DNA of 64,000 nucleotides from positions 1-64,000 of the forward strand of contig NC_058141.1 in the NCBI RefSeq assembly GCF_011075055.1, in the 5' to 3' direction. The stretch comes from Mangifera indica. Lineage: Eukaryota > Streptophyta > Magnoliopsida > Sapindales > Anacardiaceae. A program made the position numbers and the translations under genes. Shown piece after piece: positions 11,516-27,019 of the stretch (position 1 is the stretch's first letter; every line of letters begins with the position of its first letter). The notes under the pieces were generated by a model, which was given only the letters and a program-made list of their open reading frames with translations, was not told where the DNA came from and made no database searches.

Positions 11516-14500
11516 TTATTTATCCATATTTTATTAGTTCTCTGGTAACAACCAACGATAATTGTTACTAGTTTGTACGAATTTCACATCGATTCGCATG
11601 TTGTGCTAATTATTTTTATAATTATCCTTATTTTCACTTGCGGCTATGTTCTGTTATAAGACTAGTATCTGGTTTATTTATTTATTTATTTATTTATTTA
11701 TTTTGGGAATGAAGCTGAACTAAGGCTTTTCTTCTAGTCTGGGTTGTTACTAATACTATTTTCTTATACAACTCACTATTCACCATAAGCATCCCAAATT
11801 CTGTTGCCGAGTTCAGCAAAATTAGGGAAATTGTGTCAGTGAGCTCCAGGCTATCATACGTGGATCATTAGAAATCAGAGAATATCTTCAAACCGTGGAT
11901 ACAGTTAGAAAAATAGGCATGTTCTCCGTTGGTGATGATGAGAACATCTTTTTTGCCTTGAATAACTTAGCATCATTAACGTAGATTTTAACCAGGAAAA
12001 TGCGTGATCCCTTGTGAAGCATGTACTTGACAGACATTCAATCTAGTCATCATAATTGAAAGCAAGCATAATGCAAATATACAAGTTTGGAATTTACATT
12101 AGGTCCATGTTACAATATGAATCAAAGAAATAGAGTTGAGAAGCTTCTGGTTGAATATGGCAAATTACACAGTTTACAGTGTGTGGCATTGATCTTTGTG
12201 AGAATAGGAAATTGATGTGATCTTTGTGGATTTGGATATGAGGCTTCTTTTAAGTAAAGATGTTCTTCACTCTGTTGCCATCACTGTTGAGTTGCAGGGA
12301 GCTTAATGAATTTACCATATTTTTTCATTTTAAGTGTTTTTTCTTGTTTGACTAAATCTTAACCACACATCAGATTGGTGAAAGAAATTCCAAGATTAGA
12401 ATTGATTTTTCTCTAATTTTTACTCCTAAACTTCTTACTGAGATTATTTTGGAAGCCTGATTTAGTGAGGAAATGTAGGTAGTAGAAATGATGTTATCAA
12501 CTTACTGAAGTACCAAAAACTTGTATGGAGATTCAAGATCGAATATCATATTAAAATAATTACACTTGATTAACTATTTATTCTCCTTTGTGTTCTGCAT
12601 AGTTCTTATGTTAGGATCTTTCGTGTTGGTGTCTGAATCATATACTTTAGTTTGCATTAATTATGAGATCTGAAATGAGATCTCTTTAAGTCAGCTTAAA
12701 ATTAACATTAGATTGTCTGAAAGGATTGAGTGATTTTTGGCCTCTGTTGCTATGCTTGGCTTAATGCCATCGGTACAGTACTGTACATTGTGTGCAAAAT
12801 AAGTTGTACATGATGAAAATCAAATATAATAAATTATTTCTTGCTTTTTTTATCCTGATCTGCTAGATTTCTTATAAGACTGGCTTTTAGAAATAAGAAA
12901 GCTTTACTGAATGAATTTTGGTTGTAATGTTTCTAATTGAAATTTTTTTATCTCAAAGGGTGTGGAAAAACTCTAATAATGATATGGGCTTTAATGCTTG
13001 CTTATTTATTTTGAAAGGCTTCGGTTGAATTACAAGTCCTGTATCTTTGTGATTGTGTTTCTTATTTTGATGGTATTGCAGCCACTGCACACACTCTGAA
13101 GCTTCTTCCTTGTCAAATGTCAATAGCACTATGAATTCCTAAAGTTAAGGAGAAGCAAGCAGTTAACCTGCTATGATATAAGTTATTGTGTGAGGCAATA
13201 TGGCTCTTCAGATCATTGTTGGATCATTGTCAGATCACTGTATAGTCTCTATAGTTTTAATAACTTAATGGCAGAACTGAGTCATGTAGCAGAGGCAGAG
13301 GAATACTAATATATAGTAGATATTTAATTAATCCTAATAACCGTTATCATTACAAGTGCTTTGTTTCACTGGCTAACATAAGAAGAATGGATGGGTGATA
13401 ATCTCCTGTCTAATTTGTGCTAATAGATTTGATTGTAACCTAATGTTGTTCTTCCTCATCTTACCTTATTTTTTCTTTTTTGCGTGATTCCTGTGTATGC
13501 CGTGATTTCAGAAAATAGAACAAGAGTTACATATTCTAAAATCAATGGAGAGTTCAATTTGTGCTGCATTTTACTTCAAAGCTGCATAATTTGGTCTTGA
13601 TATAGATCTTATATTGTCAAGATAAGTTTGGGTGGATGCTTATAACATAGTTTTGACCGCTATAATGATTTGGTGTCGCCAAGCGTTGAAAGTTAGACCC
13701 AAGGAAGTTTGTATTCTTTTATCTACTTAAGACATGAAGAAAGAAATTAGATTTAATATAACCTGAACGATTTTAATATTTTTACGAACCTCCCGCAAGG
13801 TCTATTGTGGATGTAGTCATTGTCTCCTGCAGTTGATGTAAGAAATTGTCAACATTGACTTGGCAAAGCCCAAGTTGTGGTTGTAGATGAAAGTTTCAAT
13901 GTCCTTAGCAGTCATAATATGATCCAAAGCAACTCAGCGTGAGGAGTATTAGAAATGAAAAACACATTGTCGAATTTGAAATGGAAAATTACATTTCTGA
14001 TCATACATTTCGTGTTGGTGTTACGTTTCTTCAAATTTATATTTTTTGCAGGTTTGGTAAAGAGAGATTGGTCATAGATTTCTTGCTATATAGGCATCTA
14101 ATCAATTTATTCGTCTAGGCACAATACAAATATAAAGCAAAGAGTATGGAATGAGAATTTGATTGAAATCGAGTTGGATGTTTCACTAAAAAGGAAAGGA
14201 TTGGCATAGGCGTTAGTGGTGAAAGAGAAAAAGATTTTATGTAAATAGGTGAGAGAGGACAAATGAGTTAATGATATGATTGATTGTTGACCTGTTGTTG
14301 ATGAAATGTAGAATTTTGTGTTTGATGTTAGCCACATAAAACAAGATTCTAATAGTGGCATAAGATAACATGAATCTCCTGTTTTAAGCTAGTGGCTAAT
14401 AGTGTGTTCGCATCTCATGATGTCTTTGTTTCTACTGTAATCATTTTTTGTAATCAGGTTCGATTTAAAACAATTAATTCGATTTAATTTGATATTTGGT

Positions 14501-15562
14501 TTGTTTTAAAACAAATTCAATCTCAAATCTCTCTTATCTATTATATAATTTATCTTATTAGTAATATAATTCATTTCGTTGATTATCCTTAACGATATTT
14601 TTAATCAATTTAATTAAATCTGAACATGAGATTGAATAGTAAAAAAAAAAAGAAAAAAGAGAAAGATAACATGAAAAAAATAGGGAGAAAGAAAGAAAGA
14701 TAACGTGAATAGAGAGCCACGCGGTTCAACCCTTAAAATAAAAATTAAAAGTAACAGAAAGAAGGAATGATTATAGAAAAAGAAAGCTAGATAAATAAGA
14801 TATGAAGAAAAAGGTAAGGTGATTCAATTTTTAGTTGGAGTGGGAGGGAGCTTTAACTTGGGCCGGACCCAGACCCGGACCCGGACAAGCGGGAGGTCTA
14901 AGTTTCTTACCGTCCAACTTCAAGGAAGAGGGTCGGTAGTTTTCACCATGGGCCATCTATCTCAATCACAAATGCACAATCCATTGTTTACCCAAATATA
15001 ATTTCAAATATTTTTGTCTTTCGTATTTTATTAATTACCTTGATTTTCCCCCCTCCTCTTCTCTCCTCCGGATTAATTTAATTTGTTGAGTTTAGTTTGA
15101 ATTGAGTTGCACATTGTTTCGTTGAAGTCTCCTCACTTCTTCTCTGTCACGCACCCCTCTTCTTCTAATAAATATTCCGTCATTTAATTTTCAACCCATT
15201 TTTCTTTGAAATAATACAAACACCAATTTCCTTACCTGCATTTTAGTTTCTTTGTTAGATTTTTTGGATGCTTATGACATACTACTACTGCTGTACTCAC
15301 CCGCCGTAATCACCGCCATTGCCTTCCCATTCAACCTAACTCTCAGCTACTGGTATGCTAAACTGTGTCCTTCACTCTTTTTCTGTTTTTTTAGCAATTT
15401 CTTTATTTATGTATTTTTTCTTCGTTCTGATCTCTCAGTTTTCATCTTTTGTGATTTTTCAGTGATACGAGGAAGATTAACACAGCATAATTTTCTTCAG
15501 ATTTGATTTTGGAATTGAATGTCAGGCGCATTAATAGGGTTTTTTCCGCTGTTCCATTCAAA
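11516..15562. other. Four-kilobase intergenic region before KTN80
   Basis: AT-rich DNA with a short TTTA microsatellite at about 11675-11703, purine-rich runs near 14640-14700 and a GGACC/CCGGAC-rich patch near 14855-14890. No gene could be supported on either strand. The final few hundred bases (about 15050-15562) have the CT-rich look of a plant promoter and leader and probably hold the KTN80 start site. Confidence 0.4.
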
Positions 15563-18500
15563 ATGACTACCAAACGCGCTTACAAGCTACGTATCCTTCT
15601 AGGGTTTTAAATACACCTTGCTCCTTCAGATCTCTTCTCTTTTAATCTTTAATTTGTTGTCATTGTTGTTTATATGCTAATGAGTTTGGTTCCCTTGACT
15701 AGAACACTATTTTTTTAGAGGAATTTGTAGCACATGCTTCTACAGTCAATTGTCTCAAGATTGGAAGGAAGTCATCGAGGGTTTTGGTCACTGGAGGTGA
15801 AGATCACAAGGTCAATCTCTGGGCCATCGGTAAACCCAATGCCATTCTGGTCAGTTATCTTTCTTTATTTCATCTTGTTTTATGTCTCACAGAACACGCA
15901 CACAAAAGAAAAGTTCCTTTTCAACCTTTTATTGTACTGAGGGCTATACTTGATGGTTTTATTAATGGTAATAAGTACACATACTGAAAAACCAAATAAC
16001 GTGGTGAATGCCATTTGGCTAAACTATCATTTCCTTTCTATTATCCAGAGTCTGTCTGGACATTCTAGTGGAATCGATTCTGTAAGCTTTGATTCTTCAG
16101 AAGTTTTAGTGGCTGCTGGAGCAGCTAGTGGTACAATCAAGCTTTGGGATTTAGAGGAGGCAAAGAGTAAGCTTCTTAATTTTGTTTATGCTTTGCAAAA
16201 AAAATGATGCTTTCAACTTCATTAAAAAAATTATATCTATATTGATTATACTTTATTCTGTTGCATCATATTATTATTATTATTATTTTCGTAGTTGTCC
16301 GCACACTTACTGGTCACAGATCCAACTGCATATCTGTGGACTTCCATCCATTTGGGGAATTCTTTGCGTCTGGCTCTCTTGACACAAATCTTAAGATATG
16401 GGATATCAGAAAGAAGGGATGTATCCACACATATAAGGGCCATACCAGAGGGGTGAATGCCATTAGATTTACTCCAGATGGTCGTTGGGTTGTATCTGGA
16501 GGAGAAGACAATACTGTGAAGGTTAGAATTTCTTTCCTTGTAGTTCAGGTGCATTTGGAATTTATGTATCCACAGTTATATGATAAAGATAAAAGCATTT
16601 GCGCATAAATAAATTTTGTGGCTGACTTTTGTACACAATCTAAACAGCTGTGGGATCTCACTGCGGGAAAGCTGTTGCATGACTTCAAATGTCATGAAGG
16701 TCAGGTTCAGTGCATTGATTTTCATCCTCATGAATTTCTGCTGGCAACAGGTTAGTTATATTTCTCATTTGTTATAAATAATTTTGTACTGCAAGTATAA
16801 TTTGTCTACAGTTTGACTAGTTCTGCAATTTAATATCTGGCCTATTTATTACTCTTATAATATTATTTGGTAATTATAGAGTCACAATTGAGAGATAATG
16901 TATATGTTTGTTCCTGGGTGCTTTCCCCATCAATTCTCCTCCTTCCTATCGAAAGTACTTGTAGAGATAATTACTAAGTGAATATACAGCTCCAAACTAT
17001 ATATGGTATATTTGCATAGGTGTTGCCATAAGTTATTGCTTGATGCAGAGTTAGCCTAAATGAATATTATAGTTGGGTAAATTCAACACCTCACGCTTGG
17101 CTCCTCCATATTCTTTCTTTAAAATTACGGGAAATAATATGTGAATTTTCTAATTTTCCAGTTTTTTACTTTTGTTTCCTGTTAAACATTGTCATTCTGG
17201 TTATGCATTGATGTTGATTCTGTCATTTGTGCAAAATTTTTAGTAAAGAGAGCATGAGTTGATCTTAGGTTTAAGAACATCATCTCAGTTGTTGCCAAAA
17301 TTTGGTTTCATGATTTATGAGATATTTTGGTATTGCTTTTGTTCAGGTTCAGCTGATAGGACTGTGAAATTTTGGGACCTTGAAACTTTTGAACTGATTG
17401 GTTCAGCTGGCCCTGAGGTAATTTTATGCCTTATTGAGTTATCGTTTTTTGAATTTTTGTGGATTCCCACATCAATAAGATAAAACGAAAATGTCTGTGT
17501 AAATTTCCTTCTTTACTGCAGACCACTGGAGTGCGCTGTTTGACCTTTAATCCCGATGGGAGGACCTTACTCTGTGGATTGCATGAGAGTCTGAAGGTAA
17601 GTCGTATTTATAGTTTCATCCATTTTTCTACGCACATCGTATGCTAGGTAAGTCGTCTGAAGATGCTTTTGATTTTCTTTTTAATTTCTATCTCAATGCA
17701 GGTTTTCTCCTGGGAACCAATTAGATGTCATGACGCTGTGGATGTGGGATGGTCAAGATTGTCAGATCTTAATGTACATGAGGGAAAACTCCTTGGCTGC
17801 TCGTATAATCAAAGTTGTGTGGGAGTGTGGGTTGTAGACATCTCGGTATTACTTATTTTTGTTTACTCTTGATAATGCTTTTATTTGTTTTCTAGTGCGG
17901 TTGTAACTGATCACATTTTAAACTACTGTGTTGTGTTGTTTTATCTCACACACAGCGCATAGAGCCATATGCTGTTGGCAGTGTTACCCAATCAAATTGC
18001 CTTTCAGAATGTAAATCTAGTTCAGGTGGGAATTTGTCGGTACAAAATGAGAACATTGGTAAGGCTAGTTTGGGAAGGTTATCTGTTTCACAAAATTCAG
18101 ATCCCTTGATGAAGGAAACAAAATCTATTGGAAGGTTATCTGTTTCTCAAAATTCAGATCCTGCTAAGGAGGCAAAAATTTTGTCATGTATGTTGTGTTA
18201 AAATTTACTGTCATTTTAGCTTGATATTCCATTCTATTCTGTTTTTTTTTTTATCCCCTTCATTATTTCTTCATATTTCTTGGTATAAACTTCCATTTTT
18301 TGTCTATAGTGTGACATATGCTTCTGATTCTTGGTTCTCTATCCTGGTTGAAGCCACAGGAGGTGTTCCTGGTACCCCTCAAAAGGTCAATTTAAATACA
18401 GCTCCAAAGACAAGTGTGACCAGTTCTGTATCAGCTCCTAGTGCAACAGTTTCAAAGAGGAACTCTACAAAAGTCAATTCAACATCCAACGTTTCAGTCT

Positions 18501-21500
18501 TGAACAAGTCAGATATTGTACCTGTTATTGTCCCCAGAACAAATACTAGGTTTGAGCAATCAGCTGAATCCAGAAAAGAAGTTGACATTGTTGGAAGAAC
18601 AATGCCGTTTTCTTTGCAATCTAAGACAGCTGATTTCCGGAAGTTTCCAAATGGTGGAGATGAGGTTGACCGGCCAACTGTCCATGTTCTCTCTGAAATC
18701 ACAGGTTCTAAGGCTTCTGAATTTGGTAGTGTTGCAGATCGGAATACCTTCCCTGCAGTTAAAGGCTCAGTCCAGGGAGTATCTGCTGCTGAAAGGAACA
18801 TGAAGGATGATAGGTTTGTAGTATCTGGTCAGAGTGAATCAATGCCAATGTCAGAGTCTCCTGCTAGCAACCAGGATAATAGATGTATGTATGCATACCT
18901 TCAAAATATTCTTTTCTCATTCAATTTAAATTTTATTTTGGTCTTGATGTTTGTTGGTAGTTCGCTTATGAAGGTGTTGTGAATTTTCTTTATCTTCTTG
19001 CATGTGCTTAGCTTCATCTTTTGGTATGCACATAGACTAGAACACAACATATACTGCAATATCTCAAATATATGTCTAGGTCACCAGTCTTGATAGTTGC
19101 TATAAAGTTTCTGAGTCTTAATGCCCATTTAATATGGTTTTAGACAGATGCCTTTGCAGTTTAAATGTCGTCCGAATTACTATAATTTTTTTTATCAATA
19201 TCTTTAGCTTTTTTGCCGTTACTTGTGTTGCTTGAATTTCAGTTCATGTGTTTAGATTTTCTATATTTGATAACCTCTTTTTGAGAATGTTTTAGTCTAT
19301 ATATAGTTTTTATACGTTGATCACTTGGCAATGACATGTTGAACTTTAAACTTTAAAGCTCTAAACGTGCATTTCAGATGACTGTTTGCACGATGACAGT
19401 TTGGGCAATAAATCAACTAGAGATGCTTTTCCTATGGAAAGTCAAAAAAGAGGTATAGATGTGCCTAATTCATTGTTTATGGTTATAAGCAATCTGTTAG
19501 TGTCTAACTTTTCTTACATTCTGAAAACAAATTTAGGAAGAATGCGTCCACTTGTCATAAATTGGGAGAAAAGAGGAAGATCTCCTCATTATGAGAGACA
19601 GACTTCTAGTATTTCCCAGGGAACAGTATCTACTGGAAGCATGCCTCAGTTCAATGTGGTATGAACAAATTTTATTTTGGATTGGACACTAACTGTAGTT
19701 GTAAGAGCTGACTATGGCATTATATATTTTCCTTACCATTGTCAATGAACATTTTCAGAAGTAAGAAATATTTTTTTCAAAGATATTATGTTATTAGTCT
19801 CATTTCATCTTTCTTCCTGTAAATTTGTATATCTATTCAGTAATTTTGAACGTGAAGCTCTCATTGAAGGAAGTGGGGCCCTGTTCCTTGCTTTGTATAT
19901 CAAACTAACAGCCAGAAGAAAGCCAATTCCCTACAAGTTTTAGCATTAGTCATAAATCGCAAGAAACAATTTATCATACTATAAATCAAAGAGAAGGAAA
20001 GCCTCATCTCCACAACATCCCCAATAGTGTAATTGAACTACCCTAAATGGCTTGCTTCACAATTTTAGATGGAATAGTGAAGCAAAGGAACTTCGACTTT
20101 TTAAATATAGCTTATATGTTGTTTCCATACAATCTTTTCTGAGTTTGGCTCCTTTAATAAAGAATCTGATGGAATAGTGAATTAGTACCTTTTTTCTTTT
20201 TTGATGAACTAATATTTATCAATTTAGTCTAATGTGTATAAAGTTTGGGGATTTGGAGCTGAGAGGCTGCCTTTGGAACTGAGCTGGTGATACAAAGACT
20301 GTCACCATCATGTGGAGCCATAGGCCGACCGGATCTACTTACTCAAAATCGCATGTATTATCTTTCGCATTTTGTTTGAAGCTACTGATAATTTTTACCT
20401 CTGGTCAATGTTGTGTTATAAAGATGTTCTTTGTGTATGTATAATAAATATATGGACAATCTTGAGAAATCCTTCTAAAATTTTCATTTCAGCCTAGTTT
20501 GAACGAGGTTATTGTACCTTTTAAGTGAAGTGAGAGTGAAGTTATGGTTGCCTTCATTGATTATTAACAGCATGTTTCCCCATAGGTTTAAAAATTTTAC
20601 AGATTTGCATTTTATGGTGTATGTTTAGATGAAAACTGTAATTGAATGACCCTTAAATATTTCTCTCGTTCAACAAATGTCTTTGTGTTTTCAAGTTTTC
20701 ATTTTTTACTTTAACTTTCTTGCTGTGTGCTAATTTATGCTATTTTGTCACTTAATGTTATAAAGCTTAAACCGAGAGGATATACTCCAGCTGTCAAAAA
20801 AGAAATGGTTTATGCTAGTGATGAGGATGCTACTGCAGATGTAATGGAAACACATGATCAGTTTGTCAGCTGCATGCAATCACGTTTGGCTAAGTTACAG
20901 GTATTCTTCTACAGAGTTATCCTACTAGATACCAAGAAACTCTTTGGTTCTTCTGAAGCATGAATGTTAGGGAAGTTACTCTCATTTGACACTTGAAAAA
21001 CTATAGTATGATTTTAAATCTTTCTCAATTCAGGAGACATCATCTTGGAGAATGTTATTCATCTGACCTTTTATTGAATTAGACTGTTTATTAAGCTTCT
21101 TGCTCTAGACGTTGAATAAGAAATAGGTGTTTTGAGATCCTTATAATATTTTTCAAACATTTTAGTTGTTTTGCTAGCTCTTGGTTTCCTACTCTGGTGT
21201 TTTGTTCAATTACTATTTGTTGAGTTTCACATATTCTGATAAATATATCCTCTACTTATTTGGTTTTGTCTAAACAGCTTTACTCTTTTTTACTAAGTAT
21301 CAATTGTTAAATCAAAATATTCTTTCAATGGATATTTTATTAGCAAATTCTAAGTCAACCAAGCTAGTTAAATTTCTATCTAAATTTCCGCTATGTAATT
21401 CTTTGGTTCTGGCCTTTCTATTTCTCCCTTGTTTACATTATAGAATCTATATCTTAGAACCTCTCCAATTCATACTCTCAAATATTCCTTAGCTTGTTTA

Positions 21501-22802
21501 ATCTTAGCTGCAGCCTTCTTGGTTTGGGTATTATTGTATGACATTTGTTAATATTAAAAGTTGCTGATTCTTTGCTTGACCATGTGTAGGCTGTTTCTAG
21601 ATATTGGGAAAGGAACGATTTCAAGGGGGCCATAAGTGCTATGCAAAAGATGGCCGATCATGCTGTAAGAGCTTGTTTTTCAATAAAATGTTCTTCCATT
21701 TCAAAAGATCAGATGTTGAAACAAATATTTAGTTGCCCTGTTTCCGGTGCCATTTAAATTGCAGGTCCTTGCTGATGTAATAAGCATTGTAACTGAGAAA
21801 ATTGACATAGTGACGTTGGATATTTGCACTTGTCTTCTTCCTCTTCTGTCAGGTCTTCTTGAAAGTGACATGGATAGGTAAGAAGATTGTGATATTTTCT
21901 TGTTTTAGTATCCAATAGTGAATCCCACTTTTGCAGATCCAGAAGTGTTTTTGCTATGTATCTTTTCCCAATCCGTGAGTAATTTCTTTTTTTTAAGTGA
22001 GAACTTATGAATTTGTAGAAGTGAGAAGTTATAAATCATGTTTCAGTAAAAAATTTTCAGTCCTTTGTGGATTCCAACACAAGCCAGGAATTCTTCATAA
22101 AAACTCTTCTATTACTTGTGCAAATACCTTTGCGTCAAGTAAGAACTTCTTAGTTTCCTTTGTATGCTTATAAATTTGTAGATCTTTTTCTGAACCTAAA
22201 AACTGATGGAGAGGAGGTCAGAATTTTTATTTTCCTTTGCTTGGGACAACCTGCTTGATTTTTAAATGCAATATTATCACATTTATTAATTTTGCGGGTT
22301 GAGGTATCAGCGGTTTAACAGTTTGTCCATATTTAGGCATTTAAGTATCTCTCTGGACATGCTGCTTAAGCTTGTTAGAATATTTGGTTCAATGATCTAT
22401 TCAACATTGTCAGCATCAGCATCTGTGGGGGTTGATATTGAGGCTGAGCAAAGGTTTGTCCAATTTTGTCTTGAATTTCTTTGTTCAGTTATAGATGGGA
22501 GAATAGTTTATTAAATGGTATGACAATCTAATGCTCACTTGGATTTGTAGGATGGAACGCTGCAACCTCTGCTTTGTAGAGCTGGAAAAAGTCAAGTGCT
22601 GCTTGCCGACTCTGACCAGGTTAGTAATACAATCATTCTTATTTATGGTTTCTCTTTGTTGGATATTTCAATGAATAATGCTGGAGATGTCATTCTATGT
22701 TTTTGTTGTTGTTTTTTCATTCCTTTTTTTCCCTGTAGAAGAGGGGGTTCTGTCGCAAAATCTGCTCAAGAATTGAGTTTGGCACTCCAAGAAGTTTCAT
22801 GA
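15563..22802 (+). CDS. KTN80: Katanin p80 WD40-repeat subunit B1 homologue (KTN80)
   Basis: Eighteen exons join in frame to 2430 nt (809 aa): 15563-15590, 15719-15849, 16049-16166, 16295-16521, 16648-16750, 17347-17417, 17522-17596, 17702-17845, 17956-18187, 18354-18884, 19378-19452, 19537-19658, 20766-20900, 21590-21664, 21765-21877, 22337-22453, 22551-22619, 22739-22802. Residues 1 to about 299 form WD40 repeats with KLWDL, KIWDI and KFWDL ends and GH starts. About 300-619 is a Ser-rich linker. About 620-809 is the con80 domain ([20 protein letters not shown], ending [13 protein letters not shown]). The family binds the katanin p60 ATPase and directs microtubule severing at crossovers and branch nucleation sites in the cortical array. 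No damage is seen. The ATG follows an upstream untranslated leader and begins MTTKRAYKL, as in other plant KTN80s. Confidence 0.96.
18073..18171 (+). repeat. 57-bp tandem duplication inside KTN80 exon 9
   Basis: The codons for [11 protein letters not shown] occur twice, starting at 18073 and 18130, 57 bp apart and nearly identical. They lie in the flexible linker between the WD40 propeller and the con80 domain. The unit is in frame and adds a second Ser-rich motif. Confidence 0.85.
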
Positions 22803-23700
22803 GTGAAATCGTGGTGGGCTTAAATGCAGGCTGCAGCCAGTTTCAAGTTTGCATGGATTAATTTGTTAAGTTGCTATGGAATTGAAATTTGTTGGTGCAA
22901 GAAAGCATTATTTGATTTCTTTCCTTGCCCTGGGTCCTCAATGTACATTGCTAACTGGAGGCATTGCATTGGCCACTAAATTAACTGGAAAAGGAGGTAA
23001 ATAGAACCTGCTGCTGGTTTCTGCACAGTTAGCAACTATCAACTCTGAACCTGCAAGGCCGTCCACATTATATTTCCTTCTAACCCAATCGGTAGCTCAT
23101 CCAGATGTACCTTTTGTTTGTGTGTGTGTGTGTGTCTTTTTTTTTTTTTTTAAATCTAATTATTGTTTTCAACGTGCATATACAAACTCCTAACACATGG
23201 ACTCTCAACCTAATCAAATCTTGAAACATAGCAAGCTGAGGTTATATTGAGCACGGTGTCATATTTGCGCCTTTTGGCTGGTGAGTTTGGCACCTAATAC
23301 GATGATTTGGAACTTTTCTCCGAGTGAAAATACTGGATGTTTCAAAGGCAAGGCAAAGATCCTTATAATTTGAGGGATATACGCTCGATTCATTTATTTA
23401 GAAATCCGATTTTAAACATTGATCAAACCCCGTAAAGTATACTTTATCATCATTAATCAAATACCATAATTCAAATATACTTCAAATGTCAAATCGGAAG
23501 AGAAGTTGGAAGTGCAAAACAGAATCTATTGATAAGATAATGTTCCCAAATGATAACCATACATACCCATTGTAAAGGTGTTATAATCACCTAAAGTCAC
23601 AGGATTCAACGGTTTTTTTTTTTAACTATGCAACCTGTCTGCACATGTTAGAAGATTATATTTTATTTAATCAGTTTTATTTTATTACCTTTGATGACGT
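22803..23700. other. KTN80 3' flank
   Basis: Non-coding sequence following the KTN80 stop. It contains a short GT run and a poly(T) run at about 23118-23152. No further gene is supported. Confidence 0.4.
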
Positions 23701-23705
23701 GGAAA

Positions 23706-23707
<2 letters not shown>

Positions 23708-23768
<61 letters not shown>
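23708..23768. repeat. (TA)n microsatellite
   Basis: About 60 bp of uninterrupted TA dinucleotides. Confidence 0.95.
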
Positions 23769-25389
<1,621 letters not shown>

Positions 25390-26810
25390 TGTAAAGGGGG
25401 CATTTGGATATTTGGTAATAATTTAGGAGTTAAATGAAATGTTAAAAAAATATGGAGGGCATTTTGATATTACACAATATATGAGGGATTTAAATAAAAT
25501 GAAATATTAGAAAAATATGAGGGTATTTTGATATTAAACATTGTAAGAAGGTTTTAAATAAAATGTTAGAAATAGATAGATGTATTTTGATACAAAATAA
25601 AATGTTAGATATTTATAGGGGGTTAAATGAAATGTTAGAAAAATGTGAGGTATTTTGATATTAGACATTGTAAGAAGGTTTTAAATAAAATGTTAGGAAT
25701 AGATATATGTATTTTGATACAAGACAACATCTAAGAGTGTTAAATAAAATATTAATTATTTATATGGGGTTAAAAAAATGTTAGAAAAATGGGGGGTATT
25801 TTGATATTAAACATCGTAAGAAGGTTTTAAATGAAATGTTAAGAATAGATAAATGTATTTTGATACAAGACAACATATAAGAGTGTTAAATAAAATATTA
25901 AATATTTATAGAGGGTTAAAAAAATGTTAGAAAAATGGGAGGTATTTTGATATTAAATATCGTAAGAAGGTTTTAAATGAAATGTTAGGAATAGGTAGAT
26001 GCATTTTGATACAAGACAACATATAAGTGTGTTAAATAAAATGTTAGATATTTATAGGGTTAAATGAAATATTAGAAAAATATAAGTGGTATTTTGATAT
26101 TAAACATTGTAAGACGATTTTAAATGATATATTAAGAGTAGATATATGCATTTCCATACAAGACAACATGTGAGAGTGTTAAATGAAATATTAGATATTA
26201 ATGGAGGGTTAAATGAAATGTTCAAAAAATATGGGAGTATTTTAATATTAAACATTGTAAGACAGTTTTAAATGACATGTTAGAAGTAGAAAGATGTATT
26301 TTCATACAAGACAACATGTGAGGGTGTTAAATGAAATATTATATAATTATAAGGGGTTAAATAAAATGTTAGAAAAATATGAGAGTATTTTGATATTAAA
26401 CATTGTAAACTGGTTTTAAATAATATGTTAAAAGTAGATAGATGTATTTTCATACTAGACAACATGTGAAGATATTCAATGAAATGTTATATAATTATAT
26501 GTGGTTAAATGAAATGTTAGAAAATATGGGAAATATTTAAATATTAAACGTAGTAAAATAGTTTTAAATAATATATTAAGAGTAGATAGATGCATTTTCA
26601 TACAAAATAACATAAATGATATGTTAAAATAAATAGATGCATTTTCATACAAAACAACATGTGAGGGTATTAAATGAAATATTAGATAATTATAGAGAGT
26701 TAAATGAAATATCAAAAAAATACAAAGGTATTTTAATATTAAATATTTTTAGATCGTTTTAAATGATATGTTAGAAATAAGTAAAGACATTTTGGGAAAT
26801 TAAAGGTGGC
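25390..26810. repeat. Tandem array with a unit of about 147 bp
   Basis: The word ATTTTGATATTAAACATTGTAAG, or a close variant, recurs at 25525, 25652, 25798, 25944, 26091, 26239, 26387, 26533 and 26730. Most steps are 146-148 bp. Each unit also holds GTTTTAAATGAAATGTTAG and a GTATTTTGATACAAGACAACAT block. About nine or ten diverged copies are present. Open frames inside are shadows of the repeat and no protein is supported. Confidence 0.9.
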
Positions 26811-27019
26811 ATATATATCAATAAATAGTTATTGTAGATTTTTTTTTTTTTATAAATGTTTAATTTTTTCAAAAAAATTTGTCATTGCAGGATTGATAAT
26901 TAAAATAGTCGAATAAGTTCCTCAGGTGTTTGAAGACTACCAATAGGTGGCATCATCAGAGATACTCTATCTCCTATCTAGGGGAGGGGAGGGGGGAGTC
27001 GAAGAGGATGAGGAGGAAT

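Noticed and set aside
11810..11985. Possible coding remnant downstream of the FTR locus
   Set aside because: A peptide with some regular character can be read, but stops intervene and no family could be named.
18128..18982. 284-codon continuous frame treated as its own gene
   Set aside because: It spans KTN80 exons 9 and 10 plus the intron between them, which happens to stay open.
26280..26715. Minus-strand frames rich in FHLTPYNYIIFHL-like words
   Set aside because: They are translations of the 147-bp tandem repeat, so the repetition reflects DNA structure and not a protein.
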